Part shown: one piece after another, positions 22,180-34,599 of the stretch
Layout of the letters: every line of letters starts with the position of its first letter
Position numbering within the stretch: position 1 is the stretch's first letter
NCBI GenBank assembly: GCA_948099385.1
Contig: CANUEZ040000213.1
Coordinates: forward strand, 62,001-126,000
Source: Fasciola hepatica
Lineage: Eukaryota; Platyhelminthes; Trematoda; Plagiorchiida; Fasciolidae
DNA: 64,000 nt
Direction of reading: 5' to 3'
Program-made: the position numbers and the translations under genes
Notes under the pieces: model-generated
What the model saw: only the letters and a program-made list of their open reading frames with translations
Databases searched by the model: none
Told to the model about the DNA's origin: nothing

Positions 22180-24146
22180 TTTCGCATATTGTTACCTGAC
22201 ACTGAATTACTGTTGTTCAACAGGATAGAAGTGTGAGGTTCCCGGAGAATTCTGAAATCGTATGCCTGCGCATCTTCAACAACCTCTGATTAGTGAGCTT
22301 GGAATTCAGGGGACAAACTTTGATCATCTGCCGAGATGCCACCATTAGTACATAGGAACTAATGAAAACCTTCCTCCTAAACTGCGACCTACACCAGTTC
22401 TTAAAGCCAATAATTTCGGTATCAGATTTGGGACTCTTCATCAAGACATACCTGAGGAATAAGTGAATAGAAACTGGTTACCATTTGTCAGTCAGTGGGT
22501 AAACTCATTCGAATTGAATATTTTCCTTCCTGATTTACCACGTATTCTGGGGTGATATTCAAAATTTACTAACGTTTCAACCAAATTGGCTGCTCACAAC
22601 ATAGTAAAAATATAATCAAGTCGAGATTCCATCCTATTTGTTAAAAATCTCAAAACTTCAGGGGAACGAGGTGCTGCTATTACGGGAAATATTTTATCAC
22701 TGTTTTCGTTAGTGTGTTGGGAATCCCCTGTGGCGATGTGCACCTGTCGAGCTCGAGCTGGGAATTGGACCGGTCAAGTAGAATTGTGATTCACCGACAT
22801 TAGGCATAGAGCACTTAACTTCAGCAATCACCGAGATACCACCCGTATTGATGACTCTCCGTTCCGATGCTTTACTGAGCACAGATTACGAATCATGCGT
22901 AAAGTCGGTGTAAATGAGCTCACAGCAAGCTCAGAATGGAAACGGTTTTAGCATGTTTCCTATTCGAATCTCTCCAGCTCAGTTTATTCTCCGTCTTCAA
23001 GTCTCGAGTCCTGTCTCGATCTGTACAAATTATTCAGGTTGCCCCTTTTCATACCAGTACGAACTTTCGTTGCTCGCAGATACTGTTGCCACGATCAGGA
23101 AATGGTAACGTGCTATTATAATACGTTTGAATAGGCCCATGAGTAAATGCAATCACAATGGGGACAAAAACAATGCCTAAATATGGTCTCGTTTGACATT
23201 TGTGTGAGTAAGTATTGTCCGTTTGCACCGCAATAATATGATACTCAACTTTACGGATAAACCGTAATTTGCCAAAACATTTCTAAAAGACCTCATTTGA
23301 CTTACCACCGTAATTTTAGACGATTGTGTAAATTGTCTTAGAGAACACTTTTAACTGTACCCTAATGCTATGCATATTCTGCAAGTCTTTCATGGTAAGG
23401 GAAATTCGGCATATAGCTTTGCTTATTACATAAAGCGTACATAAACGTTTCTTCTATTTCCCACGGAAGTAAAAGCTTTATCACATGGAACTCATTGCTG
23501 AGCTGGTTCGAAGTCAAATAGCTGGTTACCTGTTTGGTACTCATACTCGTACGCGAAATTCAGATAGATATCATTATTGGAAGTAATCAGCATACAACTG
23601 AAAACAGTGAAATGCACCTAACTCAAGCAATGCTTTGCTCATTTTTGATATAGATGAATGATAAGCCTGTAGGCTAACAAGAGAGACAGAATTTAAAATC
23701 TACGAATAGAATACAGTACGAAATAGCAGAGACTATTTGGACGAATCTAGGATGCCCATCATGATTCTCTACCAGTCTGACCTTGAACGAAATGACAAGG
23801 ATGTCATTGTGCACAGCTCCTTGTCTTACACTATAGTTTTTTAGGCGATTTGGTGATGGGATCATGTTGTGTCACAGTAAGGACGACAAGGTTCATATAC
23901 CTATCCTTCCCGCTCTTGCCCTTTTTACTCCATATAGTAACGAAGATGGCAAGACGAGTGAGGACACTCGTATTTGGACACGTACGTGGAACATATAATG
24001 AGCTACAACAGCTTTGATTCTCCGACTGCCCGATTATTCTGGCTGCATTCTGGCCAGTTCACTGTGGCCGTTAGCTTGATTCTCTTACTCATTATTTAAG
24101 TTCAGCTGATCCGATTGCTTCAGTTGAAGGCTTGTTCGGTAGCTCC
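22180..24146. repeat. Duplicated segment D, left block, copy 2
   Basis: Direct copy of 1770-3440. It has an additional stretch at 22401-22711 that has no counterpart there, and lacks about 30 bases at 23999. At 24146 it jumps straight to sequence corresponding to 8905 of copy 1, omitting about 5.5 kb. Confidence 0.85.
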
Positions 24147-24416
24147 CGAAAAGCTCATCTAGGGTTGTGGGAAGAGGCATTTTGTTGACTTCAGCCCAAA
24201 GCCGATTTCTGTAGTTTTCTCTGAGACTGCCGCCAAGTTCTCCAGGTGTTTCTGTTTTGATTTTCCGTGCACGGTGATGTTGTATAGGTTCACTAGGAAT
24301 ATTTGTGGGGATACGCGCTTCATTGTTGGTTGCGTCAGTCGTTGGGCGGTGGCGTGCCTGAATTGCGAAACACTTTTGGGATTGTCAGTCCCTTAGTTCA
24401 AGTATTCCTGCTCATT

Positions 24417-24728
24417 CTACGAACGTTTCCAAATCTTCCAGTAATTACGTAAGTAATTTATTTTAACTCTAGAGGAGGACAAACTGTTCAGGGATTCGTC
24501 CGCAAAACCTCGTCCAGCTAGGTAACAAGTGTTCCGCGCATAAGTAAAGATGGCCTCATCCGCATGTTGGATCTGGGCGTGGAAGTCCCTCAAGCATTCA
24601 GCTATCTGTTTCGGTGTATCCGTTAGCTGTCTCCAAAGTTGGAATATCTCCGGAGGAACCCTATCCCCCAGTTTTCTTGAGTTAACCACCGTGTCGAATA
24701 CCTCTGCCGTGAGTATGCCGCGGATCAT
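24417..24728 (-). pseudogene. G2 gag remnant, copy 2 (best preserved)
   Basis: 103 open codons including VVNSRKLGDRVPPEIFQLW, DTPKQIAECLRDFHAQI and ADEAIFTYARNTCYLAG. It lacks the stop that splits the copy at 9158-9545, and so shows the ancestral gag reading. It continues toward an RT remnant that is cut at 24147. Confidence 0.65.
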
Positions 24729-25657
24729 TTTGCAATAACACGTTTGGAAAACCCTTGAGATAAATTCTTATTTGTTTCCACAACGATCCCAATTATTGCC
24801 TATAGCGAATTTTTCGGGAACGGCAGCCGGGGATGAAAAGCCTGGTGATTGAACTGTTGGTTGTTAATCGGTTGAGAAAATCGGATGACGTGGACGTCAA
24901 CTAGCTGGTCTTTTTCCGCTCTTCCATACTTGGCATCCCATTGTCAACGCAAAAGTTTGTATTTGACTCAAGCTTGATAGTAGGACCGTCTTTAGCTGGT
25001 TGACACAGCTGGCTGATAGAGTCGACAGAAAGGAACAATGCTCGTTCTTTGCAATGGAAATTGTCCTAGGGAACAAGTTGCAACACTGTCAAGGAACAGA
25101 GTGATGATAGAACAAAATGTCAGCTTTACGTGACGGATCAAGTGTCTCGATTCTCGCAATCAGTATCTTGTAATTCCGGGTTCTTTATCACACTAGTTAT
25201 GTGGCTTGAAATAACACTAAAGTAGATGATCGCCAAAGGTCAATCAATAATCAACTGTTTTGTGGCGATCATGTTTGTTATCACCTTACATAGCCCCGGA
25301 AGCTCATACGACCCTGATTTCAGTGTCGTGCATTCCAAATAATCACCTTCTTTTCCCACCAGCCTGCTATGAACAGCGACATTTCTATTGAGCCATGAAA
25401 TAATACAGTTGTGCGTTTGCTGTGTTTGTTTCTTCCTACTGTGCAACACTAATATAACCGAACCTTCAGCAAAATTACCTGTTCCTGGCGTGATTAGTAC
25501 TTATTCCTTAGTGGAGAAAACCATCTGTGGTAAACTTGATCTCCGTAGTTAAAATAATACTGTATTGAGCAGGCTATTGCAAGCCATATTATTGTTCAAT
25601 TATTGTAAGTGTGCGTTCCCGATGAAACAGTGACTGAGTCCTTTTGCTCATGCAGTT

Positions 25658-25919
25658 TGTTGTGTTTGGAATTACCGGAGAGCTACGTACGCAACAGATC
25701 CGTTTATTAACACATCAGTTAACTCGCTTGTAAGCGGGCAAGCTAACAAGTGAATATTCCTCTGGCAAACTCAAGCAGTAAATGCGATCCAGATTGGTCA
25801 AGCCATCAATCAATAGGCAGTCAATAGCGGTGCATGCGTGTGAGACATTGATTGCGCCAGTGACCACTTGAACCGATACAGCGGAATTGGTTTTTATTTT
25901 GCGGATCGAACAACGAACA
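25658..25919 (-). repeat. LTR family L, copy 2
   Basis: 262 bp, same length and same TG...CA ends as 10404-10665, within the duplicated segment. Confidence 0.6.
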
Positions 25920-27122
25920 ACCCCCAGGCAGAGGAGTGCTCATCCTTGTGTACTACACCACATTCATATTTGACCGTTTACCAAACTCGGTCAACTTGTC
26001 GTGTTGACTAAGACCAAGGAAATTCAATTTTTTCAAGAAGCAGAACAGGGCTAAAGCTAGTTATTTATATCAAGTTAGTACACATGTTTATATTAACAAC
26101 GTTTGTTCGGTGAATTATGAAGAAAATTAGGAACAGAAGACCCATCGCAAAGCGAAACCTTTCTTTATTCGAATTTTCACAACACCTGTAGTCTTCTCAG
26201 AACTCGCGTTGTTCAAAGTGCTGTAGATGACACTTCCATCCGGATACGTTTTATCATGATTCATTGCAGCTAATTCCAATGAACTTAATTGGTTTGCAAC
26301 AGCAGGCATACCCGACAGAGTTTCTTTGGAGAATTTCTTATCAAGAGTCACGTTTTGAAAGCCTTGTGAGCTTCATTAAAATAAGGGTTTTAGACAAGAT
26401 GGTTTGCACAGTAATTTGCATTTTTCCCAACAATTCACGACCTTCGTTGGTAGCTAAATGCATGCCTCACGTCGACCGAAAGCGGATGTTGCTTACCTTA
26501 CGTCACCCATCCATTCGACAGCCTAGTGAAATTTATCAGAAAATGTTCCCACTGAATGGATTCAATTCTCTTCAGATGGTGTTTTTCCTTGTCAAAATCC
26601 AGATAGAAAGAGTTGTTTGAATAAAAATCACATGCTTCTACCCACTGTCTCTTGTAGTGACACAATGTTCCACATGGCTATGACGAGTAAACATAGTGTC
26701 ATTTACGGACAGATTTCGAGAAATATTTGTCACTGAAAAACGTATCAAATGGGCTAATAGACATTCCCGTCTCCCTGGATTGCCAAGTCATCTCCATTGA
26801 TTGTTTCGGGGTAAAACCTGCTTCATCATCGTGAATATGGTATGAAATTCGTGCACTTTCAACAAACCAAAACGTTTTCTTCCTTCAGCTCACTATCAAC
26901 AGCGACTTCGCTTCAAAAATGTCACATAAAATAGTATTCCTCAAAAATATTTGTGAATTATAAGGCTAGGAAGCTGATTGCAGAGGGACTAGATTTACAC
27001 AGTAGTGATGGAAACGTCTTGTGGTCAGTTTTACCATCGTAATTGTAATAACTATTGGTATCTAACATTTTACTAGCTTTGAGCTTCTAAGCCACCGGTT
27101 TATTTATCATTGTAGCTTGCTT

Positions 27123-27408
27123 TGTGTTCAGAAATCAGTAGTAGAACAGGACACGGAACGCGGATAAACCGTTTATTAACGCACACCCAAGCGAGCACGG
27201 AAAATCGAACAGGCACAAGCTGTAAATGCAACGGGCTCGGTCTTCCGGTGCTCCGCGAAATGTGATTACGTGAATGGTTCACTCAGATGCCAGGCTCGTA
27301 CGTGTGACTAATCGTGGCAACGAATAGGCAGCAACCAATAGATAGTCAGTAACGGTGCGTGAGTGCAAGACTGTCTGATTGCTTACGTGGCTACTTCAAC
27401 CAAACACA
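27123..27408 (-). repeat. LTR family L, divergent member, copy 2
   Basis: 286 bp, counterpart of 11880-12165 with the same termini. Confidence 0.55.
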
Positions 27409-29279
27409 CCACCCTGGGCCACAGAGTCTGCACTGCCCACAGTTCACCATAGATATGACGAATAAAAAAGAACAATTTATGTAAAGTCTTAATTCCGACC
27501 ACCTAGTACACGATAATGTAGATCATTTGGGAAAATGAAGCTGAATACGAAGAAGATGATTTGTTGATCGATTTTCGACAACACAAGTACAGACACATAT
27601 AAACGCAGCATTAAGAAATAAGGGTTTGGATGAGATTTTTCGCCTCAATTAGAGTAGTGCAATCCTTCAGAAACCAAAGCCCGATATTCACTTAGGTAAC
27701 TGCTTCACATATCTAAATGCTTCAAGCCGGAAAGCGCGTGATCAAGCAATCGATTCAAAACCCTATGGTTACTTTGGAAAATAACGTTCGTTTTCTAGGA
27801 TTTACTTTTACACCCAATGGAAGTTCTGAAGGCTTTAAGAACTGACAAAATAAATGCTTTCCTGGTGGATGGTCATAAGTGCTGGCGTATTATTAAGGCT
27901 TATGTACTGAATGCCAGTGTACCAACCATTGAAATAGGAATAATTTTACCGGATCCGTAGGAGTTGAGAGTCGTGTAACAACTCATACAGATCAATTCAG
28001 ACTGGACACTGGCGGGAATGAAGGTGATACGTACTCATTTATGCAAGTAGGATATTATTGTATCTGGGTGACGGGACAAATTCTTCCGGAAGCACACGAC
28101 CGGCTTCGTGTTTACTGCTGCTCATAAGTTTTGCAAACGCGGTACTCTCCTTTCGAATCATCCTCATAATTGAGCACTTTACATCTGAATTGTGAGGAGC
28201 GTGCATCACAGTGCTGCATAATTTCAACACATGAAGTCGTTTGAACCAAAAAGTTGATTCAGACTCACATTAGAAGAGTTTTTCCGTATTTAAAGCTATT
28301 CCTGAATATTTTTCGTAGTATAAGAGAAACAAATCAACCTTTTCTTTCAAACTGAAGAATAATTCAGCTCAGTTTAATTGTGAAACATTGTTACCAATGA
28401 TAGTTGACTGTGTGAGCCTGTGCCTGTGGCCTGATAATCTGCACTGTCTGGCTGATCAGTGAGTGCTCCACTTGTTTTAATCAAAGCTCCCTTACTATTA
28501 TTTTACTAAAATGGTTGATAAATGTCCAAATGCTCCCCCTTGAGACTCGAGAAGCCATATGTATGCATTATGATGGGGTAACTTTGACCAGTCTGACCAG
28601 AAAAAGTAGAATTTGTCCTTGCATACTGGAGGTCACTAGCCGTTTCAATTTTCCAAGTCCGGAAAATGCTGGGGTGGGACGGATTTAAAGAAACCCGTTC
28701 AGTCTGAGCAATTAGCTCTGTGTTTGACCGGATACAAGCGAACCATTTTGACAGTGCCGAATTAAGATAAGTAACGGCAACAACCGATTTGTATAGGACG
28801 ATTTATTCTCTTGTTCTTATTGAATGGAACTGAAAATCTTACAGTAATTCAAGGGTTGATGAATTTACAAAGGGGGAATTTCATTCCTGGGTTATTTCAG
28901 TTGAAACTTGTCAGATTTTCGTGGCACGTATCAGCGTTTACTTTGCAAGTGGAAATGGAAGAAGCTCGGTACAGCTGAATTATCAAACTCTTTGGGACTC
29001 ACCAGGAGTGAAACCGAACGAAAATCAAGCCCTGGATATGATTCGCATTTCCCTTGTTCCGCTTAGTCCCTCGAGGGAGACGGTGCAGAAGTCCCTCATA
29101 TGAGCTGACCGCCATATAAGTGACAACCTGTTATTATTCAGGTCCGTTAACAAGTTTGCTCTATCAATATTACCATTATTTGATTATTTCCACTAAGCAC
29201 AATTAGAGAACCCAGATTGGTGAACAAACTCGTTTACAGTGATTCAAACTCATACCATATTATGTGAAAAAAACGACCG

Positions 29280-31000
29280 CGCCAGTGAGCGATGTAATTG
29301 CTCTGGTGTTCAACCATGCAGGGTGTTGTACATTGTTCCACAGGGACAAGTGAATGAGTACCCACAGAATGAGGCTGTAGAATCGGGTGCTTTGTCTTTC
29401 AACCGCAACATCACTGTTGGTCTGGACTAGAACAACTTCCGGAGATTATCTGCGCGTAAAATGTTTTGCTGATGGCGTCTGACAATGCTATCCGCGCAAT
29501 CTCTGCCAGCGTGCCGCCTTTCAATGACCAAGTTATGTATACTGGTTTTTTCCACCTCTCCATTTGCATCGTCCTATCAACTAGGCGGTCCGGATGGTCA
29601 TTCTGGATAAAAATCCTTCGCATCTTTCGGAGTTCTTCCTCAATTGTGTCCTCCAAACATATTCGTCCTGCCCTGCTTGTGAGGCACCCAATTAGGTTCT
29701 TTTTCTCCTCCAGAGGCAGGAAACGGTGTAAGCGGATGTAATGTCCATTCCACATTGCCTTTCTGCTTACTGACCGACTGATGGAACCGTCTCCACGACG
29801 ACTTATCCGTACGTCTAAGAAGCCTAGTGTGTTGTTTGGTTCTGTTTCCATTGTGAACTGCACGTTGTCATGTCTGAGTTAAACAAATCTAACAGTTGAT
29901 CTGAATAATGGTATGACCCAACCTTTAGGAAAAGCAGAACAACGGATTGCTGAGTGACTGTTCGAGTGAGTGAACATGAACGTGACTTACAGGTCAATTA
30001 AACGAAACCGATTAAGACGTTGGTAAAGGGTGAACCGGCATCTAACAATAGTATCCACCGATGTTTCACATTCAGTTCTGTTACGCAGCTTATAAATTCA
30101 AATGTGTCGTTCGGACTGTGCTTTCATATTTTCCGTCTAACCGGTTCCAGCAGAATGGTCAACCATTTGGCGACTGCGTGGTACGGTGAATTACACAAGT
30201 CAAGCATAGGTCTTAGGCAGACCACATTCTTATGAACTGTTGGATATCCATATAATCTGGGAACGATGGTCCCTGTAGGCTGCATCTGTTCAAAGGTAGA
30301 CGAGTCTGTTATGCAATTTTATATAATTTGTTTTGAGGTGTGGGACAGAGATCTCTCTCTGTTAGTAGTGTTTATTCTTCACTAATGCCATTTTCAAGAA
30401 CTCGGATGTATCATTCAAAATGTTTCCTATTTTTGTGGTGCAGCCCGGCTTATTCGGAAGTACCATACCTGCACCCTTGTCACTATTCTTTTGTAATTCT
30501 CTCGCACGTTTACACGTTCGATCCTTAATACTTCACTTGTTGATGGCTTATCTGTATGTTATTGATGGCTCGTATTCATAGAGGTAGATTTCAGATGGTG
30601 GGGTTCCAACTGTGACGAAGGAAGTAAGCTGGACAACAGAGTGTATAGATTCTCAGATCACACCCCCAAAATCTAGTTGTTTACTCTGGTTGCTTGGGCA
30701 GCAGAATTTGGGTCCCAAAGATAACACCTCTAGCAATGTATTATCTAGCTCCAGTTCAGATAAAGTTTGCATAAAACTTCCAGCTTCCGATGGGAACTCA
30801 CTCGTTGGTAACAATTCCTCTATCCGTTTAGAAAAGATTTGACGTTTTGAATTCACTTGTTTTTGCACAGTTGACGAAACATATTTGTCAAAGAATTGCA
30901 TTTCGTCCAAAGTAATTGACCAGGAAAACGAGGTGACACAAATGTACTTTCTGACTCCACAGTATGTATACACACAGTATCTTGCGCATTAGGTGCTTGG
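29280..31000 (-). mobile_element. PLE family 2, copy A, internally deleted
   Basis: Read on the minus strand: an N-terminal conserved domain (30653-30973, ending LSLGPKFCCPSNQSKQLDF); a DKG box (NSDKGAGMVLPNK, near 30460-30485); the RPI/NSPYHAVAKWL region near 30150-30200; then a deletion that removes motifs A to C; then thumb and linker (29411-29863). The deletion joins ACCAACGTCT to AATCGGTTTCG near 30013. Copy B at 44058-45496 still has the deleted part. The GIY-YIG remnant lies at the left end. Confidence 0.75.
29411..29863 (-). CDS. PLE2 RT thumb and linker frame, copy A
   Basis: 150 codons beginning at MQFTMETEPNNTLGFLDVR (palm end, equivalent to RFTMEAE..LHFLDIK of family 1). SISRSVSRKAMWNGHY, RAGRICLEDTIEEELRKM and WKKPVYI follow. 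These are the standard landmarks between RT and endonuclease in flatworm PLEs. It differs throughout from family 1, so it is a separate lineage. Confidence 0.7.
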   Translation of the reverse strand: MQFTMETEPNNTLGFLDVRISRRGDGSISRSVSRKAMWNGHYIRLHRFLPLEEKKNLIGCLTSRAGRICLEDTIEEELRKMRRIFIQNDHPDRLVDRTMQMERWKKPVYITWSLKGGTLAEIARIALSDAISKTFYAQIISGSCSSPDQQ

Positions 31001-32349
31001 AATCGAAATGACACGCTCGATATGAATAGCCGGTTTCTTGTCAAACAGTAAAGTACAGCTTCGGAAATACAGACCCTAATACGTTCCTCGAGGAACTAAA
31101 AGTGATCTCTCGCCAGTGCCACTTTCGTAAGGAACTTAATGTAACAGTTCAGTTCTTTTATGATGGCTGGGTGTGTGAGCTGTTTCAATTGTACCGTTAT
31201 TTCCACTGAGCACATTTCGAGAACACACTTTCTCCGACTGGTCCAATCCCTTCAGTTGCATTAATATATTGTGATTTAACGGCTTGCGTATGAATCATTT
31301 GAAATAATCCCACTGCTTGAGCCAGGATTTGTGGTGTTCTTCAGTCGTCCAAAAAGGAAGGAAAGACTATCCAAACAAGAATGGGTTATTGGTTCAGATA
31401 CAATCTCACCCTTATTTGTCAAAATACGAGAATGGAATGGACCTAAAGAATTTCTAGGTAAGAAAAGGGATAGATTGATGTGTGTTAATTCAGCTTTGGT
31501 GGACAGCCAAGTCACTTTGGCAGTTAGAGCTGGAGCGATACCAAGCCCCAAGGTATGAGACGACACAAACTCGGGCGATAGGACAACCAATCGAAGGAGT
31601 GGACTGACCGAAATGTGATGAATCTTGTCAGCGTTGCTTAAGCTTCAAGGGGTGGTTGCCCACACAAGTTGAGCCAATGCGTTGTGGGCCACTTGTGGCC
31701 ACATGGGACAGTGGAATATTATATGGAATAATGTAGTATTATCCTGCACAGGAAGCCAAGGAATCAGTACACGGGTACGGCACACGACGTACTGTAGTGT
31801 TTCACATATTGCGTGCAGGTATGTACATTGTCTTAGTGAGTGAATACCAGAAAAATGATAAAAGTCACATGAATGATCAGTCATGTATACCGCAGACAAC
31901 AGCCTATATATATTCTTTGTTTTTCGTTGATGAAGGAGATCGCTCAACGGTAGAAGGGTTTTCTCACTAGAGTTAGTGAGACGGAATAAAACACAGTCAC
32001 CTGAGAAAAAAGTCATAATATATGGTATGTAAAGTCTCCTCCATCTTACCTGCAAATACGACTGATGCTGTTAGGCGATTGTCATATAACTTTGATGTGA
32101 GGTCTCTTAAGATTATTTCAGTAAAACTAATGGTAAAGAGCAAACCTATACCAAGTATAATGTTGTCCTTTCCCAGTAAACCGAGGGAGTAATGGACAAG
32201 CAGTATCGAAGAGTTTTAAGTACGTACTGGCGTACGAATGAATAAGCGACAAACCGAGGAGCAGTGAATCACTGTAATTTGATTATTTCCAAGAATAATC
32301 GAGGCAGTTTCCCAACCGTCTGTTCAGCATGCAAAAACCAGTCTGACCG
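31001..32349. other. Unassigned stretch
   Basis: No recognised domain. Two minus frames stand out only by length: 31276-31590 (104 codons) and 31645-32055 (136 codons, Leu/His/Cys-rich near its end). Neither has a family I can name. Confidence 0.35.
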
Positions 32350-33590
32350 AGCCAAAATGACGTCATCGCCGTATTTGAAAAGAGCAGCCGAGTGGGATAC
32401 TTTTAAGTCGCAAATGTAGAACGATTACAAATATTGAGGAAGAACAGTTCCTTGAAGAACTTTGACACCGCTTAAGAGTGCTTAGCTAACATTTTTTCCG
32501 CATTTGGTGCAATATGTTCTTCACGGGAATTAGTCTTTCAAGCAATAGGCAGTTAAAGCAACTAAACGACTCAAGCTTTTGAAAAGTAAGGTACTTGGCC
32601 TAAAGTAAAATGCTGATACCTAATCTAGAAGGAAACATCTAACGGATTTACATTGGTCACTGATGGAATTGGAAATGAAATTTACTAAGCTCGCTGCTGC
32701 TTCAGTTGTAGAAACTTGGGATTAGACGCGGGGCAATGAAGCACTGCATATTCAATACTGATGAGCAGAGTAATATTCGAAGGAAATCCATGGCTCTCGT
32801 TCCGTTCCCGGTATGGGTATCATTGTGGCTGGAAGCCAACAGTCTGGGCTGGGAATGGGTCGAGTGAACGGTAATTACCGCAGTTAATTTTCGCTGAGGC
32901 CCTGCTCCGTGTTTGTGTACTGCTGAAAGTAGACCACGTGCTTCAGCAGACATGACGAATTTGGTGAACTCGAAAAGCTTGAAAACCTGCTCGGAAATTT
33001 CTACACTTCACGATAGTCGGGATGTCATTAGCATCGTCGTGTAACGAAGGTATTGGACATTTTCTTGGTCTACACCGAGGTCGTCAGACGGGTGGCCCTT
33101 CTGTTGGTCACAGAAAAGATTGCTCCCAAACCATATGTTCTAGAAGTGCAGAACATTTCGGGATAAAATATAGTCCAGACTTTTGTTGGTAGTCAAGGAA
33201 CCTCAAGTGTGTTGTATTTTTCGAATGCTAATTACTCTTTCCTTCGTAATTGTTTTGGGATGAGTAAGATTACTCTTCTGAGATGGAAGTAAATCATTTT
33301 CAAAGGGCAGCAGATTTAACATCAGTGTTTTATAGTTTCGACTGCGAAATTTTCTTTTGACTAAAGTTGTTGATGTTTTGGTTGTTGTTGATTAAATTTG
33401 TGTTGTGACCATGGAGTAGAACCATGGGGAATTGAGACACTAGTCCTGCTGTGTCGTGTGGAATTTATATAGGTGGCAAGGCTACCAACTAAATATTTTT
33501 GTATAGTTCCGTCTGTACCAATGAGGGCTTAGAACGTTTCCGATTTCCACCATGAATTTGTCTATGTCAGCCTTAGGTCAAGTTTCTTGG
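32350..33590. repeat. 1.24-kb direct repeat R, copy 1
   Basis: Starts at CCAAAATGACGTCATCGCCG and ends near AGTTTCTTGG. It recurs in the same orientation at 62577-63811 with few differences. No terminal repeats, long frame or pol motif was seen, so the class of element is unknown. Confidence 0.85.
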
Positions 33591-34599
33591 TCCCACAAAC
33601 AGGAAGTCAGCAGCAATAAAAGAACTATATAAGTATTTACAGCAATTATTTCACCATACATTAATTTATCAAGTTTAGTATGGACTCTTCAATCTGGATC
33701 ATTTTTCATGCTCTTGTTTTGTCTATCTGTCATCAGTAAATTGCTGACAGTAATTATCCAATTATGCAGTCCAGCATGTAAAGTTAAATGAGCTCTTAGC
33801 CGGGATGGATGGAATCCACCGTATTGCACCATATAATGATCGATTCCGTGATTGTCATCTTCCAAGTATAAATTTCGTCAAAGGCCATCGCTTTCTCGAG
33901 TATTTCCAATCAAATGCTTATTCATCATTCCACCTAATTCTTCGCATATTGTTTACAAACGGATTGATTTGACCAAGTCAACGTTTGTTTACAATGCGCT
34001 TTGGAGATGAATATGAAATAGTAAAAAAAGAGTGCGAAGACACTGTAGACACAGAAAACTCGCTTGATACTATAATAGGAGAATGGTTAGCTAAATTGCG
34101 CAAGTGCCCTAGAAGAAAATCGGCAAACTATAGTCAGAAGGATTTTTTGATGAGGGGGCTTGTCAGACCACTGAAAGCAACCAATAAACACTTAAAAACA
34201 CAACCTTCCTGATACAAACTGGAACGCAGAAGTCAATAGCATCAGATAGCACGATGTATTCCGGACCTTTTTGCTGCATCTTCACTAGTGCTTACTGCCG
34301 TCAATGTGATCATTCATAAATGGTGAATTGACCAGTATCATAAGACCAAAGGCAAACACACAACCTGAATCACACAACAAGGGTTTGCAAATAGAAACAG
34401 ATTATCAGGGCAAAACTGACGTAATTAGCCGCTTTCGCTGTTTGTACTGTTGAGGTTAGTGATGGTTTTTTGCTAACCCCTCCGCGTGTCTCAGTAGTCT
34501 TTGATTGTTTGTGACGCAGATAACGGTGATCGTCGTGCTCAAATAAATGCAGTGCTTAGTGTTCTGCAGGTTTTGCGTAACGGATAGTTCCAGGGTTCG
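33591..34599. other. Unassigned stretch
   Basis: No recognised feature. A 75-codon plus frame (33985-34212) is charged (EYEIVKKECEDTVDTENS) and could be a host exon, but no splice context or homologue can be shown. Confidence 0.3.

Larger units (their letters stand above)
24147..29262. repeat. Duplicated segment D, right block, copy 2
   Basis: Corresponds to 8905-15960 of copy 1, but with the 1.8-kb unit only once. It carries the truncated G2 (RT remnant 24147-24410, gag 24417-24728, 5' LTR 25087-25290, all minus) and the two L-family LTRs (25658-25919, 27123-27408). About 80 bases present in units A and B are missing near 28730. Its right end continues into PLE2 exactly as the inverted third copy does. 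Confidence 0.88.

Noticed and set aside
33985..34212. Host gene exon with charged peptide
   Set aside because: No splice-site pattern, homologue or neighbouring exon could be supported by reading alone.
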